NCBI RefSeq assembly: GCF_004193775.1
Contig: NC_041011.1
Coordinates: 45,701,167-45,765,166 of the forward strand
Length of the DNA: 64,000 nucleotides
Reading direction: 5' to 3'
From: Glycine soja
Taxonomy: Eukaryota > Streptophyta > Magnoliopsida > Fabales > Fabaceae
Shown here: one piece after another, positions 53,126 through 64,000 of the stretch
Numbering within the stretch: the stretch's first letter is position 1
Layout of the letters: each line of letters opens with the position of its first letter
Translations under genes and position numbers: made by a program
Notes under the pieces: model-generated
What the model was told of the DNA's origin: nothing
The model's input: the letters and a program-made list of their open reading frames with translations, nothing else
Databases searched by the model: none

Positions 53126-53440
53126 ATGAACGGTGATCAGTTTCATTTGAACCAATGTCCAAATGTTTTTGCTTTTGGAAGGCTAATGTATGTTCAAGTT
53201 TACACTAGACCTCACATTGCATTTTCTGTTGATGCTAGGCAGATATCAGATCAATTCAAGTATGAATCATTGAAGAGCCACAATGAAAGTGATGAAGAGC
53301 CTTGTTGGCCGTGTTGACTACTCCAATTCAGACTTTGTTGGCCGTGTTGACTAAAGAAAGTCAACATTAGGATACATTTTCATGTTTGCCAGCAGAGCTA
53401 TTTCTTGGATTCTATTTCTAGGCCATTGAAGAGAGATGGT
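53126..53440 (+). pseudogene. Ty1/copia retrotransposon fragment (reverse transcriptase/RNase H)
   Basis: Translated forward, the stretch gives GRLMYVQVYTRPHIAFSVD, a decayed form of the copia-type GSLMYAQVCTRPDIAFAVG block. It continues with VDYSNSDFVGRVD, a stop, then RKSTLGYIFMFASRAISW, the RNase H segment. The intervening region is shortened and the frame is broken. A 19-bp word around TTGTTGGCCGTGTTGACTA is present twice (about 53302 and 53335), a small internal duplication. No LTRs or other pol parts are nearby, so this is an old relic. Confidence 0.85.
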
Positions 53441-54036
53441 GTCCAACATTAGGATGATAATGTCCAAACTCCACCTTCGTACTTAGCTTACAAACAAGTA
53501 AGCATGTCCTTACACAGTAATTTTAGGAGATGTATACTTTCGGTACAGATTTTTTGGGCCTACAGATGTAAACAAAATAGCTATTTCTATTACCATTTCC
53601 AATAATGCCACGAGCAATTTTACTTGTGAACACTGAAATGAACCTCGTGTTGAGTGTTTTGACAGCAAAAGTGACTCAATTAGCATTATCGTTATAACAT
53701 CCAATGTGCACATCGCTGCAAGATCGGTAAAAAAGATAAACTAAAACATGACAAGAAACATTTACACTTTTTCACCCTTATTAAAATAGAACCAAGCAAG
53801 TACTTTTTGCTGTTCCCTGGAGCGTACTAAAAGATCCTTGATACGCAAAAGTTTCAAAATTCATCTCAACTTCCTCTTCCATAATGTCATAATCAAAAGT
53901 CAAAACACTAAAGATGCAGGGCAATAACAACTTCACTTTCAAGATGGTAACTGGCTCTTGATTCCATAAAAGTTAATTTGTGAGCATGGTACACGGGAAA
54001 TTCCGACGAAAGTTGTTTCAAGTCCACAACTCTAGT
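53441..54036. other. spacer and 3' flank of COX16
   Basis: No gene seen. The right part probably holds the COX16 3' untranslated region. Confidence 0.5.
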
Positions 54037-54673
54037 CTAGTCTGGATTGCCCTTGTTTGGTTTAGGAATTTTCTTGTACTCATAGCTGTTAATGTCCACC
54101 TTTTGTTGCAAAGCCTATGCAAACAACAAATAGAAATTAAACCATGGATAATCCAGACCACATTATATTGTGAATGAAAGGGAAAACAGACCTTTAGCTC
54201 ATCCTCCAAGGAAATCTTTTTTGGATTGTATGCATTCACTGGTCCAGTCTTAGACAATGCTTTTTTTGTTTCAATTATTTCCCACTCCTGATCATCTTTC
54301 ACCTTTGCAATATCCTTGCTGAGCAGACACAGTTGCATTATATTTTAGAATGAGGATGGAATAAAACAGAATGAACATTGGAAAAAGAATACAGAGTTTA
54401 GTTTCTATGCAATGAAGTTACGGTAAATTAATTATTGTAAAAGTGAACCCTAATTTACACTAGACTATTTTCTAGAACATAAAAGTTATAGGGTAGTAAC
54501 TAAGTGACTAACCTGCCTTGCAAGAGTTGGGCAAGGCCTATAGAACCAAGGACAGTGAGAGAGATCATAGGAAGGCCATATCTCAAAAATGGGGTTCTCC
54601 TGCCCCATCTTTTGAATGCTTTCTCAGTTGTGGTAGTTCCCTTTGCTGCCCCCTCACTCTGAACTATAGTCAT
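54037..54673 (-). CDS. COX16: COX16, cytochrome c oxidase assembly protein
   Basis: Three coding exons on the minus strand (54673-54513, 54318-54192, 54114-54037) give 121 residues. COX16 is a small mitochondrial inner-membrane protein needed to assemble complex IV, acting around the copper-bearing subunits. The conserved core [20 protein letters not shown] is followed by a single membrane span (about 31-52), then the KVKDDQEWE motif and a charged tail ending in [10 protein letters not shown]. Exons join in matching phase, with [14 protein letters not shown] across the first junction. The ATG at 54673-54671 is the first in its exon. An upstream non-coding exon appears to end at a strong donor (AAGAG|GTAAGT, last exon base 55026) and to splice to 54721 (CATCAG|GTCAC), leaving 48 nt of leader before the ATG. 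Confidence 0.93.
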
Positions 54674-54721
54674 AATTGACCACAGAATTGGAACCTTGGC
54701 TTCAAATCTCAGCTCAGTGAC

Positions 54722-55170
54722 CTGATGGATCAAAACCAACCAATTACCAATTCATTCATGCCGCTGGAATTGGCATTCTATCAAACATGTAACGTTCAAG
54801 GTACACACTGACTCGTAATAAGTTAACATACCAAACCAATCACACAGAGAAACAAACCTACGATGCGATTACAAATTGAATGCTTCTTTCACTCCAACAA
54901 TCTCGGGTTGTTAATCTAACATTTGGGCTCTCAAGATTGGGCCATATAGTTTTGGGAATGATAAATATACATATTTTCTTTATTAATTTAGTCGTGGGAG
55001 GCAAAACACTATATATAAAACTTACCTCTTGACCAATCACAACTCAACTCCTTCTGTAACAGCAATTATTTTCTCTCTGTTGTAATTTTGAATAGGTGCG
55101 TTGGTGAGGAAGGAACTGTTCTGTTCTGTTCGAGTGTTGCTTCCAAAGGACCTGTTCTGCTAATCCACTC
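54722..55170 (-). other. 5' leader intron and non-coding first exon of COX16 (predicted)
   Basis: On the minus strand a consensus donor GTAAGT follows base 55026 and an acceptor CAG precedes 54721, bounding an intron of about 300 nt within the 5' untranslated region. The non-coding exon would lie from about 55170 to 55026. Its 5' limit is a guess. Confidence 0.5.
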
Positions 55171-55924
55171 TCACAGGTTTTAGATTTAGAAATTATTGAA
55201 CTTGATTTATTTTACAGTGGATTCTTTCCAATTATATTTTGACTCGTTTTAATCTAGTTTAAAATTTAATATATACTTTGACTTAATTAATGTTTTATAT
55301 AACATCTTATTATATCTATATTTATATTATTTATGTTGAAATATATATTACAAAAGTTATTTTCTTTTAATAAAACTTAATAAAAAGTTATAAACTGATT
55401 TTCCTAACGAATGCAAGGATGTATGATATTTGTAACAACCTGTTTCATGTTAAAAAATGTTAATGGGGCTTTAGGAGTTTTGTAACTAACCACTAGATGA
55501 TTGACTTAGTCTCCTCTCAATTACAAAAATTAAGCTTATATTCTAAAAAAAAATCAGTAAAGCATACATATAATTGGATTAATTTCCCTTAAAATTTGAT
55601 AAGGTACCTTGCCACTTAACGATCAAAGATACTTCTGTAAATTTGGAAAAAGAGCTCACGAGGTATTAATGGAAGAACAGAGGTAATAATAGAAAAGCTT
55701 AATTTTTTCAACTAATAGTAAAAAAAGAGGATATGGGAATAGCCATCTATGCTGTTTCAAAATGGCATTGCCAAAAGAGAAAGAAACTGTTTCAAAATTC
55801 TAATGTCTAAGTAGCATAAGGCAAGCAACTGTTCATCATTAGTTACATTATTACTTAGGAAAAAAAGGGTATAAAACTTTAAAAAGATAAAGAAAAGAAT
55901 AGCAGAATGTTCAACTTCAAATCT
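55171..55924. other. spacer between COX16 and the NPH3-family gene
   Basis: AT-rich, no gene seen. It should contain the COX16 promoter and the 3' untranslated region of the NPH3-family gene. Confidence 0.5.
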
Positions 55925-58900
55925 TTAGTTCACTTCCATGGCCTTTTCTTCCATTGGAGTTGTGGATGCTGGTGATATTTTGGACTTCCTGCATGGCTTG
56001 GAGACCTTGGGATTAGAAGAAGGCTTAGGCACAAGCTTGCAACCCAATTTCTTAAGGAGCATATTCCAACTTCCCTTAGACTTCATCATTTTTTCCAAAT
56101 CTTGCTTCATGCTCAAGCATTCCTTCTCAAGTTCAGCCACTCTCTCTTTCATGTTATCCAAGGCCAAAACCGGGTTGGGTGGCGTGTTGCCATCGTTTCT
56201 TATCAGACCAAGATTTGCACTCAGGTTTTGTGTGTTCTCAACACTGTCAGAAGCAAAGAACCAGCCGGCAACAGACGTGCGAAGCTTCAGTTGCTCAAAG
56301 AACAACACTTGGACCACAACGCGAAGTGGTAACCTCTCGTTTTGAGCTGCATGTGTGCTGGCTTCCAGTGACAGCTTCTGGCAATTAATCAGCCTGCAGA
56401 TTTGTTCCTTCTCTGAGTCTGTCAGCCATTGATGACTCTGAAATTCGCAATCCATTAGTATCTTTTAAAGAACATATGACATAACATAGTACTACATTTT
56501 AAGGCCATAAACTTCTAGAGCCTCTAGTATTCTTGTTCATGTCAAGAGTTTAATTTCTATGTATTGTCAATGTAAAAAAATTATATTGTGAACCAATTAG
56601 GATTTATGGTAAGTATGTCTTTTAAGGTAATTATAGTAAAACTCAACAAATTTAATATACATATCAATTATAATTGGATGACAATTTAAAAACATTGCAC
56701 TGCTAGTACATAGACTACCTACTCTTTTAAGTTATTAACAAGAAAAATGTGTCTTCAATTATAAATCAATTATATAGCACAATAAGTAGTGAAGTTTTGT
56801 TATCATGCAACAAGCTCCACTTTCAAGGATCTTATCACCAACTATTAGAAACATCATGATGCAAGCTCATATTATCATTTACAAGACATGCAAAGAAAAA
56901 TATAGATTTCTTTTTGTACCTTGAGATATATATCAATGGCACGGTATATGCCATCATCCAGGGTCCTAGCATAATCAGGAAGTACAGCAGCAAGTGATTG
57001 GAATTTTGGTAACTTCACATTTACATCAGGTGCTACTTCAGCTAAATAAGAATCTATCAGGTTAGCCACTTTTGCCATTGGACTCTCAGGTTGAGAACAT
57101 CCAACTATGCGCCCTTCTTCCTCTATATCGTTTGATGTAGAATCAATTACATCATGCTCTACAATCATGAAATAGTCAAGCATTCTCTGGACACAGTCAA
57201 TGTCATGAAGAGTCTCCATTGAGTATCCAATATTTGGAATCAAAAGATCTTCCAGGTCTGCTTCATCTAATTGAGCACCAATTCTTTTTTCCAAGTTTGC
57301 ACAGCAAGATGAACTAGCATATAAGGCCATTGCTGTCCGCAGACACCCCAGCAAAAACTTGGTTGGTGCTATACCCTTTTCATTTGGAAGCAACTCTACT
57401 ATTTCCTCAATAAGATTCCTTTGATCTGCTTCAGAAGGGGTAGAAATAGTTGACTTAAAAGATGATGAGTTTCCATTCTGAGAACTTGCTTGACTTCTCA
57501 ATAAGGGGATATGCTTTTTTGCATAGTAAACAAGGGATTCAGCAATTCTCTTAGGCTTCATTTGTCTTGCACTAGCCCCTTGCATGAACCTTTTGTACAA
57601 TGGCAAACTAAGAGAAGAAACATCCTCAAACCACCAATCTTCACCTGAGGTCTTTGGTGTTAGGCTTATTCCATTCCACACTTCTGCATCGTCTGGACTC
57701 TGAGTAACACTTTGAGATGTGGAGACAGGAAAACTAACCAAACTTTGATCTGCAACTTTCAACACCAAAGAATGTATGCTTCGCGAAGTGATGTGAAGCT
57801 CTTCAGCAAAAGGCAAAACCTCTTCACATGTTTTGAGAGCCTCAAGAGTGTCTGTCCAGTAACTAAACACATGATTAAGGAAATGTTCTGTTTGCGTGAT
57901 CAGGTTTCCCTCTCCATAATTCTCAGTCATTTGTAGGTGCTCAGCCGCACATCTGAGACCAACCACATTCGGCGCAGTCAACTCCATTTTGACACCATAA
58001 CAGAACTTAGCAACAAGCAAAAAGGCCTTGGCTCCTCCCGGTAGGTCATGAAGTTCCAAAACAGACTTCTCATGTTCACTTGATATTTCTTTCATCATAC
58101 TTTCTAGCACTTTGCTTCTTGATATCAGTGGAAACTGGTAACACAGCAAGAAAGGGGTTAAATCATGCAATGTGACAGGTAATGATAACAAGCAAATATA
58201 TGAAGGACGAAGCATAACACTGAGATACTCTTATTGATTTGTTGTGCATTAAATGATATCTGGAGATACTATTATTAGACAGCAATAATAGAAACTATGA
58301 AAACACACCTTGTGGAGATGGAAAGATGTGTCACCAATTTCAATAATGACATCACTTGGAAGTCCAGTTGAGCACAACCTAGAGATGAGCATTTGAAAAC
58401 CAAATAGGTTAATAATAAACCATAACAAGATATCACCGATAAAAAAATAGTGAATTTATGTAGAGAATAGATAGATACTGTTGATGCAACTGGATTCAGA
58501 ATTCGGCTTCAAATTTATCAATCACTATAGACCAAGGAACTAGTTGATGCTAACCATATAACAAATACTAAGAAAACTCTCCAATTCACATTATAATTAA
58601 TTCATTGTCATCCATCTTAAAGTGTAGATAACTTGAATGTGCATTGCATTAATGTATCATTCTGGATAAGAGAAATGGATATCCAATCATGTTAAGTAGC
58701 ACGCAGCTATTAAGGTCAAAGGATGGATACATCTATAATTTCCATAGTTCACATCTTTTATGTTGTTTTTTTTTACAGCAACATCTTTTATGTTGGTTAT
58801 ACAACTGATCTACTTTGTAACGGTGAAAACCTATTCATCACCATGCATGCATTCATCAACCACCAAATAGACAAGTGAAAAACTTCCCTCCAATTAACGT

Positions 58901-59096
58901 TGACTAATATCTCTAAACTTGTAAGGGATGAAGGGAGCATGTTATGACAGTGACACAACGTGAAAGGACAAAGATCACTGATCAGATCATAAAAATGTAA
59001 GTAAACAATGAGAAAGAAGCTGTGAAAAAGAACTGACCAACTTTGGCCATAGAGGTAAAACATTTCAGATTTGGATCCCAGCTTCATGCTAGCCAT
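55925..59096 (-). CDS. BTB/POZ and NPH3 domain protein (NRL family)
   Basis: Four exons on the minus strand (59096-59038, 58378-58309, 58134-56920, 56437-55925) give 618 residues, a typical four-exon NPH3/RPT2-like gene. Family members are plant substrate adaptors of cullin-3 ubiquitin ligases or auxin-transport regulators at the plasma membrane, including phototropism (NPH3) and organ patterning (NPY) proteins. The BTB domain (about 20-125) includes LPSDVIIEIGDTSFHLHKFP. The NPH3 domain (about 205-475) starts at DWWFEDVSSLSLPLYKRFM and includes the MLDYFMIVEHD stretch and the LDDGIYRAIDIYLK|SHQWL junction. A coiled-coil-like segment (MKERVAELEKECLSMKQDLE) and a basic tail follow. The frame upstream of 59096 has no ATG; ATG 59096 or the one four codons in-frame behind it (59087) may be used. 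Confidence 0.94.
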
Positions 59097-61649
59097 GTGT
59101 GGCACTTAATTTACATCAAAATGTTCCTTCAACGTAGAAAAGAAAATTAAAAGCTACTTGGATTGCTATTCTTTTTTATTTCTTTGTTTCTGTTTTTGGT
59201 CTAGAGATTTTTCCCACGTTTTTCTCTCACTGAGACAATCCGTTATGCCAATCTGTAGTGTGTAGAGTGATTCCAGGTCTAAAGGTGAGAAATCTAGGAA
59301 GAAGAATAGGTTCCAACTGTTATGGCAATGTGTAGTGTGCAGAGTGATTCTCTATTAAAACTGTTACAATAATTTCCTTTTCGATACTAAATAAAATAAA
59401 ATAGCACACTATATCTGGGTTGAAAACAATACCTATGTACTAAATTTTCATATATGTTTCTTAAAAAAAATAATCATGTATGTAGCCAAGGAATCACATA
59501 ACATAATGAGCTTGATTTTTAATTTTGATTCGTTTCTAAACATTCATTGTGATTAAATTATGTTCAGACATAAAAATATTTCTATTTTGCTATTACTTGT
59601 TATCATATAACTCAAGAAGACGAATTAAAATTGATGCATAAACTTAATTAATTGAAGGTTATCATCTAAAACAAATCACTGAAACTGCTCGGGGTATGAC
59701 ATTAACTCACGAAAATGAATTAAAATTGATACACCGACTTAATTAATTATTCTGTAAAAAAAAAAAATCACCATTCAATATTCGTCTGTAGAGATTGATC
59801 TATAAGAAAAATTGACTACATACATGTACATTAGTATTTCATAGGAATAGGTTTGAACATTGATTTTTGTTAAAATCTACTTTACATTTTTATTATTTTT
59901 TATAATATTTATTTTTAAAAAATTGGTATTAAACCACATATACAATTCATGCGTTTCGTGCGTATGTTATTTGTATTGAATAACAATGCTCTTAAATATC
60001 ATACTACTTACTAAACCTAATATATAATTATTTACGTAAATATAGTAACATTTTTTGTCTTTCAATTTTTATATTGATTTTAATCCTCATAAATTTTAGA
60101 AATGAAGCTTATCATCACATAGAAATATATTGCCTCAATAACCATTTTAAAATGCCATGAGATTTAATACTATATGTTAGGTCATTAATAAGTGATAATA
60201 AGAATTTAAATAAAAAAAAATCAGAGAACAAAAATCAACAAAAGAAATGCAGGATAAAAACAAATATTACCATAAAACACATGTTATCCTATATATTACC
60301 CCCAAACTATCCTTCAAGAAGGGTTATCTAAGCATTTTTTTTTTTTAAAAAAGTTATCTAAAACAAGAGAAGTGTTATGCAAAACAGAAAAAGGTCTCCT
60401 ATTTAAAGCACTCGAGTGACGAGTCAGGTAGTCAACAACAGTACTTGTTTTAGCACTCTATTTTCTCTTCAGGGATTGAAATTCCGAGCATCATCTTCAT
60501 GATAAGAACACTTCCAAACATGCCATCAACCTCAAAATCACTATAGGGGTGACGATAATTGGTTGCAAAAGGAAATAGTGCTGCTTATTCTCAAAATTAT
60601 TGAATATTAATAATAAATTGCACTTGTCTATCCTCACAAAAAGGATTGGTTCATGATACGTGGTATAAGTTTATTTTTATATAAGAATGTCATTCATTTT
60701 CTTAAAAAAAAAATTAAGAGTATAAAAAGTATATATTTTAAACTATTATATATTATATTTATGTTGTGTTAGATAAAGAAAAATTATCATATTCTTTGAT
60801 ATATTTATGTCCATTTTTACTGAATAAAATCTAAATAAAGATACTCAAACTTTATATTTACCTTGTGTTCAAAAACTAGTTAAAATTAAAAAAAGTTAGT
60901 GTTTTTTTAGGCTAAGCCCTCGACTCGGTTAGTTTTGATTGCATAAATAATTATATGTGGTGGGAGACTAGCTGTTTCCATTAACCTAATCTCTGTTGGC
61001 TGACTTTTTTTTAATAATCGTTATATTTAAAGTGTTTTTTTTAATTCTGTGACGAAAAAATATTTACCATCAACATATTAAAACTAAATTGTAATATATC
61101 ATAAGATTTTTTGAAGTCTTATTTTTAGCGCTTAAAATGATTGAAAAAAAAAATTAAAACTACATAACTATCATCCCTTCTATTTTTATATGCATAAATA
61201 TTATAAAGAGAGGAATCATCTCTGACACTCTCTCTATGATGGGTTAAAATTTAAATCAATCATTCACCGAGGCTTAAAAAGAGAATTTTTTACCTTAAAT
61301 TACTTTAAATCTCTCACTTCCTAACATTTCAAGTTAAATTTAGAAATGATAAATTAAAACGGTTTAACTTGCTTAACCATGTTTTAATTACCTCTCTATT
61401 GAATTTTAAATTAATCAGAATCTATTTCTTTTAAATATGAGAATTAAAAAAATAATTTAGAAATGATCAAGTGAAACGGTTTGACTTGCCTGGTTGGGCT
61501 GGATCGACTTGAATCTTAAAGGAAAAAAAAAAAACAAACCAGACCCAATTGTGTTTTGTTGACCCAAAATGAGAGTCGAGCGAGAGTTACTAGAGAGAGT
61601 ATCTAATAAACCGAAAGTGTCTTAGTCTTCCCTGCTTCCGTCAACTGCA
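59097..61649. other. divergent intergenic region between NPH3-family gene and OST1
   Basis: The two flanking genes point away from each other, so both promoters lie here. It contains two pairs of short direct repeats (59241-59273 with 59318-59350, and about 59618 with 59711) and is otherwise AT-rich with no gene. Confidence 0.6.
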
Positions 61650-63368
61650 ATGGCAATGGCAATTGCAATGGTTCCTCAACCTCTGCTGACCCTTTTCCTC
61701 TTTTTCTCCCTTCTCTCAATTGCCAACTCTTCTCCTTCCCAACACCTTCAGATCGCCAATGCCGAACGCAGGGTAAGTTTTCTCTTTCCCATCTGCTTTC
61801 GCTCAAGATCTGTCACTAAATGGAAGCAATTGTTTTGGGGGTGCTGATCACTGCCTACAAAATTTGAACATGCCACATGGGTATATCTCAGATTCGTGTA
61901 AATGGTTCATTCTTGTGTCAACTGTGTTCTTTGTCCTCCCCTTTCTCTTTTGGTGCCACTCTTGTGTTTTTTAGAGTTTTGGGAAATTGAACACTATTAT
62001 TCTAGTTTGTTTGTTAAAAAAAGTTTTATTATTTGGGGAGGCTACAAGTGGACTAGTTTGTGCTCTTTCTGGAGTACGAATTTTGGTAAATTAAGTTGAG
62101 ATGACTTTTTTTTTTTTCATTACAATTGTTGATATTTGTATGTGGTTTTTTGTTTGTTGAGGAAATATATTGTATATGTTCCACTATATTTTGGCATCTT
62201 CCAAATGCTCTTGAATGACTAATATGCCAACGATCCTTGCAGATTGATTTGACTTCTCACATTATTAAGGTGTACTTGACATTGAAGGTAACCTCTCCAT
62301 AGTATTACACTTTTTGGTCTATCTTGTGTTTGTCATGGTTGTTGCTTTGCATATCTGTAAATTGTGTTCTATATTCAGCTGTGAGTAAGGATTTGACTTA
62401 AGTGCAGTATATGTCTAGATGGAGTGGGTATGCTCAGTAGTATTTGATTTAGTTACTGGCATATAAAAATCATGTTTCATTGTTGTCTTGACTCCAGATG
62501 CATTAAATTTAGTCCAATTTCTGTGAAATTGGTTTGAAGATCACGATTTACATGTACACTTGAGTCTATTTGAAGTTTTTAACTTGTTTTGGATTCTTAG
62601 ATAATGTGAATCAGAAATTGTTAGGGCCAAATTTCTCTTGAAATCATTTGTTTTTATTTCTTTCCAATGGATTGTGCTATTAAAGCATCATTTACGGAAT
62701 TTGCAAATCTTATATTTCAAAGAGCTGTCCTTTCAGGTTGAAAATTTGGGGACATCTCCTGCTTCAGAAGTACATATTGCCTTTTCGCCCACTGAAGTAG
62801 AACATCTAGCAATAGTCAAAGCTGCTGCAACTTCTGGGAAGAGGAAGAAGAAAACTTATGTTCCTCTAGATGTCAAATCTGCTGAGCTACCTGATGGACC
62901 AAATGGAACTAAGTTTTTCTCTATAACTTTGTTAACTCCACTAAGTAAAGGTGAAACCACAACACTAGAGGTGCTTTACATATTGACACATTCTCTGGAA
63001 CCTTTCCCAGTAGAAATAAGTCAATCAGAGTCACAGTTGGTTTATTTCCGTGATAGTGCAATATTATTGTCTCCCTATCATGTCAAGCAACAGACAACTT
63101 TTATTAAGACTCCAAGCACCCGGGTAGAATCATTCACAGTGGTGGACCCCACTAAACGTGCTGGTACAGAGTTGAAATACGGGCCATATGAAAATCATCC
63201 CCCGTATTCATATTCTCCTGTACTTATTCATTTTGAAAATAACAATGCATTTGCTGTTGTTGAGGAGCTAGAACGTGAAATTGAAATATCTCACTGGGGA
63301 AGCATTCAAGTCACTGAGCAATATAGCTTGGTCCATGCTGGTGCTCGACATAAAGGTGTTTTTTCAAG
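61650..63368 (+). CDS. OST1: ribophorin I / oligosaccharyltransferase subunit 1, 5' part
   Basis: Three exons (61650-61772, 62243-62287, 62737-63368) give the first 266 residues in frame. The gene continues past the window edge. Ribophorin I is a subunit of the ER oligosaccharyltransferase that N-glycosylates nascent secretory proteins. Residues 1 to about 27 form a hydrophobic signal peptide (PQPLLTLFLFFSLLSIANS). The lumenal domain follows, with NLGTSPASEVHIAFSP, FSITLLTPLSKGETTTLEV, YGPYENHPPYS and HWGSIQVTEQY, all typical of plant ribophorin I. The donor at 63369 (CAAG|GTATAT) leaves the frame in phase 2. The next exon, expected to start near the family's Glu-Tyr-Gln block, is not seen before 64000. 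Confidence 0.94.
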
Positions 63369-64000
63369 GTATATTTGTTATCTCCTTTTTATTTAACTTG
63401 ATGCTTCAGATCCTCATTTAGTTCTTTGGGAAATAACATGTGTAACTATTAAAATTACAATTTAAAAGCAATAGAAAAATTACATACAGGTCTTCTAAAA
63501 AAAAAGAAAAATTACCTACATGTCAGAATGCTCCAACATGTTGAAATAGTTATTATTTTAGAAGTTTGGCATGATCTTTTTTCTAATATTTTTATTTATT
63601 TATTGTATGCGTATTATTCTTATGTGTATTGTAATTCGCCAAAGTGCTCCCATCTCTTGGAAAACTATCTAGTTTTTCACAATTCTTCCTGGTTTGATAA
63701 TTTGGTAGTAACTTAAAACTGTCTTTTTCCTTCATGTTTTAATTGTAACATTTGATGACAGCATCAATGAATCATTTTTATTAAAGTAGTTAACTGCAGA
63801 GAAATGATTGTTTTAAGATTTTTACCACACCCAGGCAAAAGCAGATAGATTGACACTTGCTTCATAGGCACCCTATGTTACTTATTTTATGTTTCTGTGG
63901 ATTGCACAGACTCATACTGTAGTTATTACTCCTGTATTAGGAGTTTAGGACTTCCAAGAGACGGAAATGGCATCATTTTTAACTTATACTTTACCAATTG
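63369..64000 (+). other. intron of OST1 running to window edge
   Basis: No ribophorin I coding block is recognisable in these 632 bases, so the third intron probably extends beyond the window. Confidence 0.6.

Noticed and set aside
56926..58215. NPH3-family frame extended at both ends (MLRPSYICLL… and …VQKEIYIFLC)
   Set aside because: Both extensions are intron read-through; acceptor CCAG precedes 58134 and donor GTAC follows 56920, and the flanking exons join in frame there.

Overview
The window is nuclear DNA from a flowering plant, most likely a legume (soybean-like). Genes are spliced with GT-AG introns, intergenic DNA is very AT-rich, and the window carries phenylpropanoid, auxin-response and BAHD genes plus degraded plant transposons. 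The genus is an inference from overall sequence character; no species-specific marker was tested. There are no bacterial features, tRNAs or rRNAs.

Layout. 1-7 kb: an intronless SAUR-type auxin-response gene (+), then the decayed remains of an adenosine kinase gene (-), then one end of a CACTA-type transposon. 7-13 kb: a two-exon phenylalanine ammonia-lyase (PAL) gene (-) with a 3.3-kb intron. Its first exon carries an exact 209-bp tandem duplication that shifts the reading frame, and AC/MYB-like motifs lie just upstream of a TATA box. 13-21 kb: gene-poor, with several inverted-repeat (foldback/MITE-like) elements, including one of about 1.1 kb. 21-22.4 kb: an intronless BAHD acyltransferase (-). 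22.4-29.9 kb: gene-poor. 29.9-34.8 kb: a 12-exon plant synaptotagmin (TM-SMP-C2A-C2B, +). 34.8-47.4 kb: 12.6 kb with no supported gene, holding MITE-like elements and diverged duplications. 47.4-51.3 kb: a two-exon RING plus von Willebrand A protein of the WAV3 type (+). 53.1-53.5 kb: a dead Ty1/copia fragment. 54.0-55.2 kb: COX16 (-). 55.9-59.1 kb: a four-exon BTB/NPH3 protein (-). 61.6 kb to the right edge: the 5' part of ribophorin I (OST subunit 1, +), cut by the window end.

The genes are independent single-gene units, as expected in a plant chromosome. They act in auxin growth responses (SAUR, NPH3 family, WAV3 family), specialised metabolism (PAL, BAHD), ER membrane contact and protein glycosylation (synaptotagmin, OST1) and mitochondrial complex IV assembly (COX16). 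The most notable observation is in PAL. The 209-bp duplication disrupts the coding frame, yet each copy carries AG|GT sites placed so that splicing between copies would remove exactly 209 nt and restore a 717-residue frame. That is the arrangement expected of a newborn intron, if it is not an assembly artefact.
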